DNA of 64,000 bases. It comes from Streptomyces formicae (lineage in GTDB: Bacteria > Actinomycetota > Actinomycetes > Streptomycetales > Streptomycetaceae). A model generated the notes under the pieces. That model searched no databases and had not been told where the DNA came from. It saw nothing but the letters and a program-made list of their open reading frames with translations. A program made the position numbers and the translations under genes. Location: positions 5,682,001-5,746,000 of the forward strand of contig NZ_CP022685.1 in assembly GCF_002556545.1 (NCBI RefSeq). The letters are read 5' to 3'. Positions 47,452 to 55,524 of this stretch are shown here, in pieces; position 1 is the stretch's first letter, and each line of letters starts with the position of its first letter.

Positions 47452-48417
47452 ATGCGGGTACGTACGCGTGTGACCAGTGCGGTCACGGCGGTCGGCGCGC
47501 TGCTCGCGCTCTCCGGCTGCGGTGCCGCCGACATGACCAAGCAGGCGTCGCCGTACGCGAACGCCGCCGGGGCCAAGACGGTGACCCTCTCGGTCCAGTC
47601 CTGGGTCGGCGCGCAGGCGGACGTCGCCGTCGCCGAGTACCTGCTCAAGAACGAGCTGGGCTACCGGGTCGACAAGGTCCAGATCGACGAGGTCCCCGCC
47701 TGGGACGCCCTCAGCCAGGGCCGCGTCGACGCGATCATGGAGGACTGGGGCCACCCCGAGCAGGAACAGCGCTACGTCAAGGACAAGAAGACGATCGTCC
47801 CCGGTGGCGACGTCGGCGTGACGGGGCACATCGGCTGGTACGTCCCGACGTACTTCGCCAAGAAGCACCCGGACGTCACCAACTGGAAGAACCTCAACAA
47901 GTACGCCGACCAGTTCCGTACGTCCGAGAGCGGCGACAAGGGCCAGCTCATGGACGGCTCCCCGTCGTACGTGACGAACGACAAGGCCCTCGTGCAGAAC
48001 CTCGGCCTCGACTACGAGGTGGTCTTCGCGGGGTCCGAGGCGGCGCAGATCACCCAGATCGAGCAGTTCGCCAAGAAGCAGAAGCCGTTCCTCACCTACT
48101 GGTACAAGCCGCAGTGGCTGTTCGAGAAGGTGCCGATGACGGAGGTGAAGCTGCCCGAGTACAAGGAGGGCTGCGACGCCGACCCCGCCAAGATCAAGTG
48201 TGCCTACCCGCACACGCCGCTCCAGAAGTACTTCAACGCGGACTTCGCCAAGAACGGCGGCGAGGCGGCGAAGTTCCTGAAGAACTTCACGTGGTCGGAG
48301 GCGGACCAGAACGAGGTCTCCCTGATGATCGCCGACAAGAAGATGTCGCCGGACGACGCGGCGAAGGCGTGGATCGACAAGAACCCGTCGAAGTGGAAGG
48401 CGTGGCTTCCCAAGTAG
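47452..48417 (+). CDS. proX: Glycine betaine ABC importer, substrate-binding lipoprotein
   Basis: A 321-residue extracellular lipoprotein (lipobox LSGC, Cys at residue 23) of the OpuAC/ProX type. The mature domain starts VTLSVQSWVGAQADVAVAEY and has the Trp- and Tyr-rich segments (AIMEDWGHP, TYWYKPQWLFEKV) expected to form the aromatic cage for trimethylammonium compounds. It follows the permease by two bases (AGGGAGCG as ribosome site). A terminator 22 bases after the stop ends the betaine cluster. Confidence 0.92.
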   Translation: MRVRTRVTSAVTAVGALLALSGCGAADMTKQASPYANAAGAKTVTLSVQSWVGAQADVAVAEYLLKNELGYRVDKVQIDEVPAWDALSQGRVDAIMEDWGHPEQEQRYVKDKKTIVPGGDVGVTGHIGWYVPTYFAKKHPDVTNWKNLNKYADQFRTSESGDKGQLMDGSPSYVTNDKALVQNLGLDYEVVFAGSEAAQITQIEQFAKKQKPFLTYWYKPQWLFEKVPMTEVKLPEYKEGCDADPAKIKCAYPHTPLQKYFNADFAKNGGEAAKFLKNFTWSEADQNEVSLMIADKKMSPDDAAKAWIDKNPSKWKAWLPK

Positions 48418-48439
48418 GGCGGTCGTTTCCGTCGTGCCG

Positions 48440-48471
48440 GTGCCGGGTGCCTCTTCGGAGGCACCCGGCAC
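48440..48471 (+). terminator. Terminator of the betaine cluster
   Basis: A 14-bp stem (GTGCCGGGTGCCTC with GAGGCACCCGGCAC) closes on the tetraloop TTCG. It is followed by short CGTCTCTACGTCT direct repeats (to about 48513) that run up to the convergent gene. Confidence 0.88.
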
Positions 48472-48506
48472 TTCCACGTCTCTACGTCTTCTGCGTCTCT
48501 ACGTCT

Positions 48507-49238
48507 CTACGCCCAGGTCAACTCGTCCGCGATGCCCCGCAGCGCCGACATCGTCCGGTGCAGCAGACCGGGCCCGAACGTGATCCGCGTGGCGCCGAGC
48601 TCGCCCAGCTCCCTGAGGGAGGGGCCACCCGGCCTGGCCACCACGTTCAGCGGCCCCTCGATCCCGGCCCGCAGCACGGGGATCGCCTCGACCGGCGCCA
48701 GGATCGGATAGACGCAGTCCGCGCCCGCCGCCACGTACAGGCGGGCCCGCTCCACCGCACGCTCCGGATCGGTGACGCCTCGTACGAACGTGTCGACCCG
48801 CGCGTTGATGACGAGCCGCTCCCCCGCGGCCTCCCGCACCTCGGCGAGCCAATCCGCCTGCTCCCGGGGGTCGCGGAGAGCCTCCGCGCCCTTGCCTCCG
48901 GAGGAGTCCTCCAGGTTGCAGCCGACCGCGCCCGCTTCGAGGAGCCGGTCCACCAGCTCCCCGGCGCCGAGGCCGTAGCCCGCCTCCGCGTCCATCGTCA
49001 CCGGCACGGAGACCGCCCGGGTGATCCGGGCGACCGCCGCGAACATCTCGTCCGGCGGCACCTGACCGTCCTCGTACCCGAGGGAGAGGGCGATCCCCGC
49101 GCTCGGCGTGGCGAGCGCCGGGCTGCCCGCCTCCTCGAAGACCCGTGCGCTCGCGGCGTCCCACGGCCCGGGGAGGACCAGCGGATCGCCGGGCGCCCGG
49201 TCGTGGTGCAGGGCGCGCAGCGTCTCGACGGCGCTCAC
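48507..49238 (-). CDS. Isocitrate lyase/PEP mutase superfamily protein
   Basis: A 243-residue TIM-barrel enzyme of the ICL/PEPM superfamily. It has PGPWDAASARVFEEAG, the substrate-loop motif MDAEAGYG, and metal-site segment GCNLEDSSGG (about residues 105-114). These enzymes cleave or form carbon-carbon or carbon-phosphorus bonds on 2-oxoacids; members with this short length are often annotated as carboxyphosphonoenolpyruvate mutase or methylisocitrate-lyase-like. Its GTG start at 49238 overlaps the stop of the AhpD-like gene (GTGA), so it is the third gene of an operon that starts at 50202. Substrate unknown. Confidence 0.82.
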   Translation of the reverse strand: MSAVETLRALHHDRAPGDPLVLPGPWDAASARVFEEAGSPALATPSAGIALSLGYEDGQVPPDEMFAAVARITRAVSVPVTMDAEAGYGLGAGELVDRLLEAGAVGCNLEDSSGGKGAEALRDPREQADWLAEVREAAGERLVINARVDTFVRGVTDPERAVERARLYVAAGADCVYPILAPVEAIPVLRAGIEGPLNVVARPGGPSLRELGELGATRITFGPGLLHRTMSALRGIADELTWA

Positions 49239-49681
49239 CACGCGGGCCCGCCGGGCGCGATGCGGCGGCTGACCATCAGCCGGTTCCAGCTGTTGATGAC
49301 GGCGATCAGGCCGATGAGATGGGCGAGTTCGGCCTTGCCGAAGTGCTTGGCCGCCACCTCGTACACCGCGTCGGGGACGAATCCCTCGGTCAGGACGGTG
49401 ACCGCCTCGGTCAGCGCGAGCGCCGCACGCTCGCGCTCGGTGAACAACTCCCCGGCCTCTTCCCAGGCGTTGAGGAGCGCGATGCGCTTCGGCGTCTCGC
49501 CGCCCTCCAGAGCGGCGTCCACGTGCATGTCGAGGCAGAACGCGCACGCGTTGATCTGCGAGGCGCGCATCATCACGAGCTCGGCGAGCACGGGATCGCC
49601 GAGCCCCTGCTTGGCGGCGCCGCTCAGCGCGCTCATCGCGCCCGCGACGCCCTTGTCCAAGTGCGTGGTACGGGCGGTCAC
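49235..49681 (-). CDS. Carboxymuconolactone decarboxylase/AhpD-like protein (second paralogue)
   Basis: A 148-residue helical protein of the AhpD/CMD family. The redox motif is CAFCLDMH (Cys-x-x-Cys with following His), preceded by MRASQINA, as in AhpD-type peroxidase partners. It is clearly paralogous to the gene just upstream (shared ALTEAVTVLTEGFVPDAVYE and AHLIGLIAVINSWNR segments). GTG 49681 overlaps the upstream stop and the stop overlaps the next start, so the three genes are translationally coupled. A role in peroxide or organic-hydroperoxide reduction is family-based. Confidence 0.88.
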   Translation of the reverse strand: MTARTTHLDKGVAGAMSALSGAAKQGLGDPVLAELVMMRASQINACAFCLDMHVDAALEGGETPKRIALLNAWEEAGELFTERERAALALTEAVTVLTEGFVPDAVYEVAAKHFGKAELAHLIGLIAVINSWNRLMVSRRIAPGGPAW

Positions 49682-50202
49682 TTGGTCTCCCCGGCCTTGT
49701 AGTGGCCCGGCACCATGCGGGTGGTGACGCCGAAGCGGTTCCACGCGTTGATGACCGTGATCGCGGCGATGAGCTGGGTGAGCTCGGCCTCCTCGAAGTG
49801 CTCGGCGGCCGATGCGTACACCTCGTCCGGCACGAATCCGTCGGTCAGGACGGTGATCGCCTCGGTCAGCTCGATCGCGGCGACCTCCTTGGCGGTGTAG
49901 AAGTGCCGCGACTCGTCCCAGGCGCTGAGCTGGATGATCCGCTCGACGCTCTCGCCCGCCGCGAGGGCGTCCTTGGTGTGCATGTCGAGGCAGAACGCGC
50001 AGTGGTTGAGCTGCGAGGCGCGGATCTTGATGAGCTCGAAGATCACCGGGTCGAGGCCCTTACGGGCGGCCGTGTCGAGCTTGATCATGGCCTTGAAGAC
50101 CTCGGGGGCGTGCTTCGCCCAGTCCAGGCGGGGGCTGTGCTCGTGGACGTACTCCTTGGTGGCGCCCGTCGTGGTCCCGGTGGTGTTCTCGTTCGTCGTC
50201 AT
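49678..50202 (-). CDS. Carboxymuconolactone decarboxylase/AhpD-like protein (first paralogue)
   Basis: A 174-residue AhpD/CMD protein with a 25-residue Thr/Asn-rich extension. It carries the CAFCLDMH redox motif after KIRASQLNH and the ITVINAWNR segment. It begins the leftward operon of two CMD paralogues plus an ICL/PEPM-like gene. ATG 50202 has a weak ribosome site. The pyridoxal-type MocR regulator is divergent, 47 bases away, with its ATG at 50250, and is the likely controller. Confidence 0.88.
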   Translation of the reverse strand: MTTNENTTGTTTGATKEYVHEHSPRLDWAKHAPEVFKAMIKLDTAARKGLDPVIFELIKIRASQLNHCAFCLDMHTKDALAAGESVERIIQLSAWDESRHFYTAKEVAAIELTEAITVLTDGFVPDEVYASAAEHFEEAELTQLIAAITVINAWNRFGVTTRMVPGHYKAGETK

Positions 50203-50249
50203 GGGATCGAGCCTACGGTCGGGGTAGCCCACGGGTATGGTCCATTTCC

Positions 50250-51680
50250 ATGGGAGAAACATGGGCCACTTTGGGCGTCGACCTGCACCTGGAGACGGGC
50301 GGTGAGGCGTCGCGCGGCGGGGTGCGCAAGGGGCTGACCGACGCGCTGCGCGAGGCGGTGCGGGGCGGCCGCCTGGCTCCCGGCACGCGCCTGCCGTCGT
50401 CCCGCTCGCTCGCCGTCGACCTCGGCATCGCGCGCAACACCGTCGCCGACGCGTACGCCGACCTGGTCGCCGAGGGCTGGCTCACCGCGCGGCAGGGTTC
50501 GGGCACGCGGGTGGCCGAGCGGGTCGTCGCGCCGCCGGTGCGGGCGGCGACGCCGCGCAGGAAGGGCGGGGCGCCGACGTACGACCTCACGCCCGGCACC
50601 CCCGACCTGTCCGCGTTCCCGCGCACCGAGTGGCTCAAGGCGGCCCGCCGCGCGCTGGCGGCCGCCCCCAACGACGCGCTCGGGTACGGCGATCCGCGCG
50701 GCCGCGTCGAACTGCGCGAGGCGCTCGCCCGCTACCTCGCGCGGGCCCGTGGCGTGCGCGCCGACCCCGACCGCATCGTCGTCACGGCCGGTTTCGTGCA
50801 CGGCCTCTCGATCCTGGGCAGGGTGCTGCGGCAGCGCGGCGTGCGGGAGGTGTCCGTGGAGTCGTACGGCCTGGACGTCCACTGGAACCTGCTGCATCGC
50901 GCGGGCCTGCGCACGGCGCCGCTCGACTTCGACGAACTGGGCACGTGCACGGCCGGGTTGGGGTCCGGCAGGTCTGGCGGGTCGGGCGCGGGCGCCTCGA
51001 AGGCGGTGCTCCTCACCCCCGCGCACCAGTTCCCGATGGGCGTGCCTCTGCGGCCCGAGCGGCGCGCGGCGGCCGTCGACTGGGCGCGGCGCGAGGGCGG
51101 ACTGATCCTGGAGGACGACTACGACGGCGAGTTCCGCTACGACCGCCAGCCCGTCGGAGCCCTCCAGGGCCTGGACCCCGAACGCGTCGTCTACCTGGGC
51201 ACGGCCAGCAAGTCGCTCGCCCCGGGACTGCGCCTCGGCTGGATGGTGCTGCCGTCCGCGCTGCGCGACGAGGTCCTCGGCGAGAAGGACGCGTCGGGCT
51301 GGTCGTGCGGCGCCCTGGACCAGCTGACGCTCGCGGAGTTCATCACCTCGGGCGCGTACGACCGTCAGGTGCGCGCCGCCCGCCTGCGCTACCGGCGCCG
51401 CCGCGACCACCTGGTGGCCGCGCTGGCCGAGCGCGCCCCCGAGACCCGCGCCACCGGCATCGCGGCCGGCCTGCACGCGGTCGTCGAACTCCCGCAGGGC
51501 ACCGAGCAGTCCGTCGTCCAGGCCGCCAACTGGGAGCGCCTCGCGGTGCAGGGCCTGTCCCGCTTCCGGCATCCGCGCGCGGCGGTGCGGCAGGCGGACG
51601 CGCTGGTGGTGGGGTACGGGACACCGGCGGAGCACGCGTGGGCGGGGGCGCTGGAGGCGCTGTGCCGGGTGCTTCCGTGA
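50250..51680 (+). CDS. MocR/PdxR-family GntR regulator with aminotransferase domain
   Basis: A 476-residue protein. Its N-terminal GntR winged helix-turn-helix (about 20-90, LPSSRSLAVDLGIARNTVAD) is fused to a fold-type I aminotransferase domain (about 120-470). The PLP-binding Lys lies in GTASKSLAPGLRLGW and the conserved DDYDGEFRYDRQP is intact, so it should bind PLP. MocR members sense PLP or amino-compound adducts; PdxR controls PLP synthesis, but no pdx gene lies nearby, so a local role on the divergent CMD operon is more likely. The 47-bp gap has ATGGTCCA and TTCCATGG repeats that could be its site. Confidence 0.9.
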   Translation: MGETWATLGVDLHLETGGEASRGGVRKGLTDALREAVRGGRLAPGTRLPSSRSLAVDLGIARNTVADAYADLVAEGWLTARQGSGTRVAERVVAPPVRAATPRRKGGAPTYDLTPGTPDLSAFPRTEWLKAARRALAAAPNDALGYGDPRGRVELREALARYLARARGVRADPDRIVVTAGFVHGLSILGRVLRQRGVREVSVESYGLDVHWNLLHRAGLRTAPLDFDELGTCTAGLGSGRSGGSGAGASKAVLLTPAHQFPMGVPLRPERRAAAVDWARREGGLILEDDYDGEFRYDRQPVGALQGLDPERVVYLGTASKSLAPGLRLGWMVLPSALRDEVLGEKDASGWSCGALDQLTLAEFITSGAYDRQVRAARLRYRRRRDHLVAALAERAPETRATGIAAGLHAVVELPQGTEQSVVQAANWERLAVQGLSRFRHPRAAVRQADALVVGYGTPAEHAWAGALEALCRVLP

Positions 51681-51723
51681 AGGGCCGCCGGTTGCTTCCC
51701 CGGGCGCCAGCGGGCGTTCGAGC

Positions 51724-52599
51724 TCAGCTCCTCGGCGCGGGCCGGGTCAACTCCTCGGGTCCGTCGGCCTGTTCCGGCGCCTCGCCGAACCGCGCCAGCG
51801 CCAGCGCGCCCGCGACCGCCACCGCGAAGCCGAGGACCGCCAGCCAGGCGAGCCCTTCGCGGGTGCGGTCGCCGAGCCAGACCACGCCGACGAGCGCCGG
51901 GCCGACCGTCTCGCCGATCACCATTCCCGCGGTGGCCGTGGTCACCGAGCCGCGTTGCAGGGCCGAGGTGAGGAGCAGGAAGGCGGCGCCTCCGCCGAGC
52001 AGCAGGGCGTACGTCGCCGGGTTGGTGACGAGCGCGCCGGGGGAGATGTCGTCGATCAGGCGTACGGTCACCTCGACCACGCCGAAGCCGAAGCCCGCGC
52101 CCAGGCCGAGCGCGAGGGCCCGGCCCCGGTCGGGCAGTCGGCCCGCCACCGCGCCGAGGAGCAGGACGGCGAGCGCGACGCCCAGCATCACGTAGCGAAG
52201 CGTGGTCGAGCCGGTGCGTTCCCCCTCGTCCCCGGACGCCAGGCCCAGCATCGCGAGGCCCGCGCAGACGACGCCCACCGCGCCCCACTCGACGCCGCTG
52301 AGCCGTACGTGCAGGAGGCGCGCGGCGACCACCGCCGTGACGGCGAGGCTCGCGGCGAGGGCCGCGCCCACCGCGTAGATCGGGATGGAGCGCAGGGCGA
52401 CGATCTGGAGCAGGAAGCCGAGTCCGTCGAGCGCGAGTCCGGCGAGGTAGCGCCACTGGCGCAGGGCGCGCAGGAGCAGCGCGGGGTCGACGCCGGACCC
52501 CGTGCCGGGCGCGGTGGCGCGGGCGGCGACCGCCTGGAGGACCGAGGCCGTGCCGAAGCAGACCGCTGAACCGAGAGCGCAAATCATCCCAAGAGACAC
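51724..52599 (-). CDS. DMT-superfamily (EamA-like) transporter
   Basis: A 291-residue membrane protein with nine or ten helices and an internal twofold repeat, like EamA drug/metabolite transporters. The first helix (GMICALGSAVCFGTASVLQA) and the pattern of short Gly/Ala-rich helices fit. The substrate cannot be predicted. GTG 52599 and ATG 52587 are both possible starts; neither has a good ribosome site. Convergent with the MocR gene and divergent from the YgiB-like gene. Confidence 0.8.
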   Translation of the reverse strand: MSLGMICALGSAVCFGTASVLQAVAARATAPGTGSGVDPALLLRALRQWRYLAGLALDGLGFLLQIVALRSIPIYAVGAALAASLAVTAVVAARLLHVRLSGVEWGAVGVVCAGLAMLGLASGDEGERTGSTTLRYVMLGVALAVLLLGAVAGRLPDRGRALALGLGAGFGFGVVEVTVRLIDDISPGALVTNPATYALLLGGGAAFLLLTSALQRGSVTTATAGMVIGETVGPALVGVVWLGDRTREGLAWLAVLGFAVAVAGALALARFGEAPEQADGPEELTRPAPRS

Positions 52600-52751
52600 G
52601 AAGTGACTGTAGAGGAAGGCGAGTCAAAGGAGACCCAAGGGATCCAACGGACCCAAGGGACACCGAGGGGAGGCGCCCGCCGGGGCGTGCCGGGTGTTAC
52701 CTACGCTGATCGGCGATCAACGTACGAAGCAGGACGACGGGGGAGCGGAAC

Positions 52752-53144
52752 ATGGCACAGAAGCAACCACGGCGGCTGCGGTCCAGCACGGTCGTACTCG
52801 GCGGCATGGGCGTCCTCGCCGCCGCCCTGACCTCCTGCGGCTCGGACCCGGACCGGCGCTGCGTGGACCGGGACAGTTACGACGCGCTCCTCGGCTACAA
52901 GATCGTCAGCGACAAGGGCTGCAAGACGGGGACATCGGGACGCAAGACGGGCGCGGGCGCCTCGTACGGCACCGGCACCGGAAAGGGCACCGGCACCGCC
53001 AAGGGTTCCGGCCGCACCGATCCCACCTGGTACTACGACGCCGACGTCGACGGCCGCTATGCCGATCACGGCACCTTCAGCCGCAGCGAGGCCGTCGACC
53101 GCGACGGCTTCGGCTGCTCGGGCAGCGGCAGCGGCGGCGGCTGA
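52752..53144 (+). CDS. YgiB-like lipoprotein
   Basis: A 130-residue lipoprotein (lipobox LTSC, Cys about residue 29) with a Cys-containing segment (DRRCVDRDSYDALLGYKI, KGCK), a Gly/Thr/Lys repeat (GTGTGKGTGTAKG) and a C-terminus ending in a Gly/Ser-rich tail. Its position directly before a glutathionylspermidine-synthase-like gene matches E. coli ygiB-ygiC, where YgiB is a DUF1190 lipoprotein; sequence similarity is only partial. Short GAGACGC tandem repeats (53143-53184) separate the two genes. Confidence 0.6.
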   Translation: MAQKQPRRLRSSTVVLGGMGVLAAALTSCGSDPDRRCVDRDSYDALLGYKIVSDKGCKTGTSGRKTGAGASYGTGTGKGTGTAKGSGRTDPTWYYDADVDGRYADHGTFSRSEAVDRDGFGCSGSGSGGG

Positions 53145-53184
53145 GACGCCGAGACACGAGACGCGAGACGCGAGACGCCGAGAC

Positions 53185-54378
53185 ATGGAACGCCGCACCA
53201 TCGACCCCCGCCCCGGCTGGCAGCAGACCGTCGAGGACCAGGGGCTCGTCTACCCGCTCACCCGCTACCCCGACGACTCGCTGCGCCCCTACTGGGACGA
53301 GAGCGCGTACTACGTCTTCTCCCTCCCCGAGGTCGAGGCGCTGGAGGAGGTCGTCGAGGAACTGCACGCGATGTGCCTCGCCGCGGCGGAGCACATCGTC
53401 GCGCACGACCGCTTCGGCGACCTCGGGATCACGGACCCGAGGGTGGTCGACGCCGTCGCCGAGGCATGGCGCCGCAAGGCCGAACTCCCTTCCCTGTACG
53501 GGCGGTTCGATCTCCGATACGACGGCACGGGCCCGGCCAAGATGCTGGAGTACAACGCCGACACCCCCACGTCCCTGGTCGAGGCGGCGAGCCCCCAGTG
53601 GTTCTGGATGGAGGAGCGCTTCCCCGGCGCCGACCAGTGGAACTCCCTCCACGAACGCCTGGTCGACGCCTGGAAGAAGCAGGCCCCGCTCCTTCCGCCC
53701 GGCGGCCCCCTGTACTTCGCGCACTCCGCCGCCGATGAACTCGGCGAGGACCTGATGACGGTCGCGTACCTGCGCGAGACCGCCGAACAGGCGGGCCTGG
53801 CCGCCGAATCCATCTCCATGGAGGACATCGGCTGGGACCGGCTCTCGGGCCGCTTCGTCGACAAGAAGCTGCGCTTCATGCGGAGTTGCTTCAAGCTCTA
53901 CCCGTGGGAGTGGCTGACCGCGGACCGCTTCGCGCCGCACGTCCTGGAGACCCTCGACAACGGCGGCGGCACCGGCTCCACGCTGTGGATCGAGCCCGCC
54001 TGGAAGATGCTGCTCTCCAACAAGGCGCTGCTCGCCGTGTTGTGGGAGCTGTATCCGGGGCACCCGAACCTGCTGCCCGCGTATCTGGACGGGCCGCGCG
54101 AGCTGGCCACCACGCGGGGCTACGTGGCGAAGCCGCTGCTCGGCAGGGAGGGCGCGGGGGTGACCGTGCACGAACCGGGTGAACGGGGTGCCGCACTCCT
54201 GCCCCGTGAAGAGCCCTGCTGCTATCAGGAGTTGGCGCCCCTGCCGGACTTCGACGGCAACCGCGTCGTCCTCGGCGCGTGGGTCGTCGAGGACGAGGCG
54301 GCGGGACTCGGCATCAGGGAATCGGCGGGGCTGATCACGGACGAGTACGCCCGGTTCATCCCTCATGTGATCCTGTGA
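53185..54378 (+). CDS. Glutathionylspermidine-synthase-like ATP-grasp protein (YgiC type)
   Basis: A 397-residue protein of the GSP-synthase ATP-grasp family. It shows RFDLRYDGTGPAKMLEYNADTP (about 110-130), the Trp-rich EEASPQWFW-type segment, LRFMRSCFKLYPWEWL (about 230-245), and a C-terminal GREGAGVTVHEPG glycine-rich loop that may bind ATP. YgiC-type proteins are shorter than E. coli GspSA because they lack the amidase domain, and their substrate is not glutathionylspermidine in most bacteria; Streptomyces uses mycothiol. ATG 53185 has no strong ribosome site. Its 3' end overlaps the convergent gene by 23 bases. Confidence 0.85.
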   Translation: MERRTIDPRPGWQQTVEDQGLVYPLTRYPDDSLRPYWDESAYYVFSLPEVEALEEVVEELHAMCLAAAEHIVAHDRFGDLGITDPRVVDAVAEAWRRKAELPSLYGRFDLRYDGTGPAKMLEYNADTPTSLVEAASPQWFWMEERFPGADQWNSLHERLVDAWKKQAPLLPPGGPLYFAHSAADELGEDLMTVAYLRETAEQAGLAAESISMEDIGWDRLSGRFVDKKLRFMRSCFKLYPWEWLTADRFAPHVLETLDNGGGTGSTLWIEPAWKMLLSNKALLAVLWELYPGHPNLLPAYLDGPRELATTRGYVAKPLLGREGAGVTVHEPGERGAALLPREEPCCYQELAPLPDFDGNRVVLGAWVVEDEAAGLGIRESAGLITDEYARFIPHVIL

Positions 54379-55387
54379 CGGCGCCGATACGGACCAGCAT
54401 CTTGCCGGTGTTCGCCCCGCGCAGCACCCCGAGGAACGCCTCGGGCGCCCGCTCGATGCCGTCGACGACGGTCTGCTCGGTGCGCAGTGCGCCGTCGGCG
54501 AGCAGCGGCGCCGCGCGGCCGATCCACTCAGGGAACAGATCGAGGTGGCTGGTGACGAGCATGCCGCGCAGCGTCGCCTCCTGCTTGGCGGCGTGGAAGA
54601 GGTTGTTCGGTCCCGGCACGGGCCCGGTCGCGTTGTAGGTGCTGATGGCGCCGACCAGCGCGATGCGGCCGCCGGGACGTATCGCGCCGATCGCGGCCTC
54701 CAGGTGGTCGCCGCCGACCGAGTCGAGGTAGACGTCCACGCCGTCGGGCGCGGCCTGGGCGAGCTGCTCGGGCAGGCCGCCCGCGCGGTAGTCGATGGCG
54801 GCGTCGTACCCGAAGGAGTCCAGGAGCTTCTTCGTCTTCGCGGGACCGCCCGCCGAGCCGATCACCCGGGAGGCGCCGAGCTCGCGGGCGATCTGCCCGG
54901 CGACACTGCCGACCGCGCCCGCCGCGGCCGAGATGAGGACGACGTCGCCCTCGCGCACCGGAGCGGTGCGGGTCAGCGCGGCGTACGCGGTCAGACCCGT
55001 CGTGCCGAGTGGGCCGAGGTAGGCGTCGGCCGGGGCGATCGAGGTGTCGACGACCGTCGCGGCGGCGGCGTCGACCACGGCGTACTCCCGCCAGCCCAGG
55101 AAGTGCGAGACGGTGGCGCCGACCGGCACGGCGGGGGCGTTGGACGCGACGACCTCGCCGAGCGCGCTGCCCTCCAGCGGCGCGCCCAACTGGAACGGCG
55201 GGATGTAGGACGGCACGTCGTCCATGCGGCCCCGCATGTACGGGTCGACCGACATCCAGGTGTTGCGTACGAGGATCTGCCCCTCGGCGAGCTCGCCGGG
55301 TACCTCGGTGGTGGCCAACTCGAAGTCGGCGGGGGTGGGTTCGCCTGTGGGGCGGGCGGCGAGGCGGATTTCGCGGGAGAGGGTCAT
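54356..55387 (-). CDS. NADPH-dependent MDR oxidoreductase (curcumin-reductase/leukotriene-dehydrogenase type)
   Basis: A 343-residue zinc-independent medium-chain reductase. It has the family start (NTWMSVDPYMRGRMDD), the NADP loop SAAAGAVGSVAGQIARELGA (about 150-170) and the YDAAIDYRAGG and PGGRIALVGAIS segments. The group reduces double bonds of alpha,beta-unsaturated ketones with NADPH. ATG 55387 has GGAAGGAA upstream. It overlaps the ATP-grasp gene tail to tail by 23 bases and is divergent from the large regulator gene, 137 bases away, which may control it. Confidence 0.9.
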   Translation of the reverse strand: MTLSREIRLAARPTGEPTPADFELATTEVPGELAEGQILVRNTWMSVDPYMRGRMDDVPSYIPPFQLGAPLEGSALGEVVASNAPAVPVGATVSHFLGWREYAVVDAAAATVVDTSIAPADAYLGPLGTTGLTAYAALTRTAPVREGDVVLISAAAGAVGSVAGQIARELGASRVIGSAGGPAKTKKLLDSFGYDAAIDYRAGGLPEQLAQAAPDGVDVYLDSVGGDHLEAAIGAIRPGGRIALVGAISTYNATGPVPGPNNLFHAAKQEATLRGMLVTSHLDLFPEWIGRAAPLLADGALRTEQTVVDGIERAPEAFLGVLRGANTGKMLVRIGAVTGSHEG

Positions 55388-55524
55388 GACGGTTCCTTCC
55401 GGTGCTTCGGGCTTCTTGCGGTGTCGCTCACGGGAACCACCGTGCCGGGTCGCGCGCACGGAACTCTGACGGTCCGCGCACGGGGGCCCGTCAGCGGCCG
55501 TGCGGGCCCGATTAACGTGGCCGT

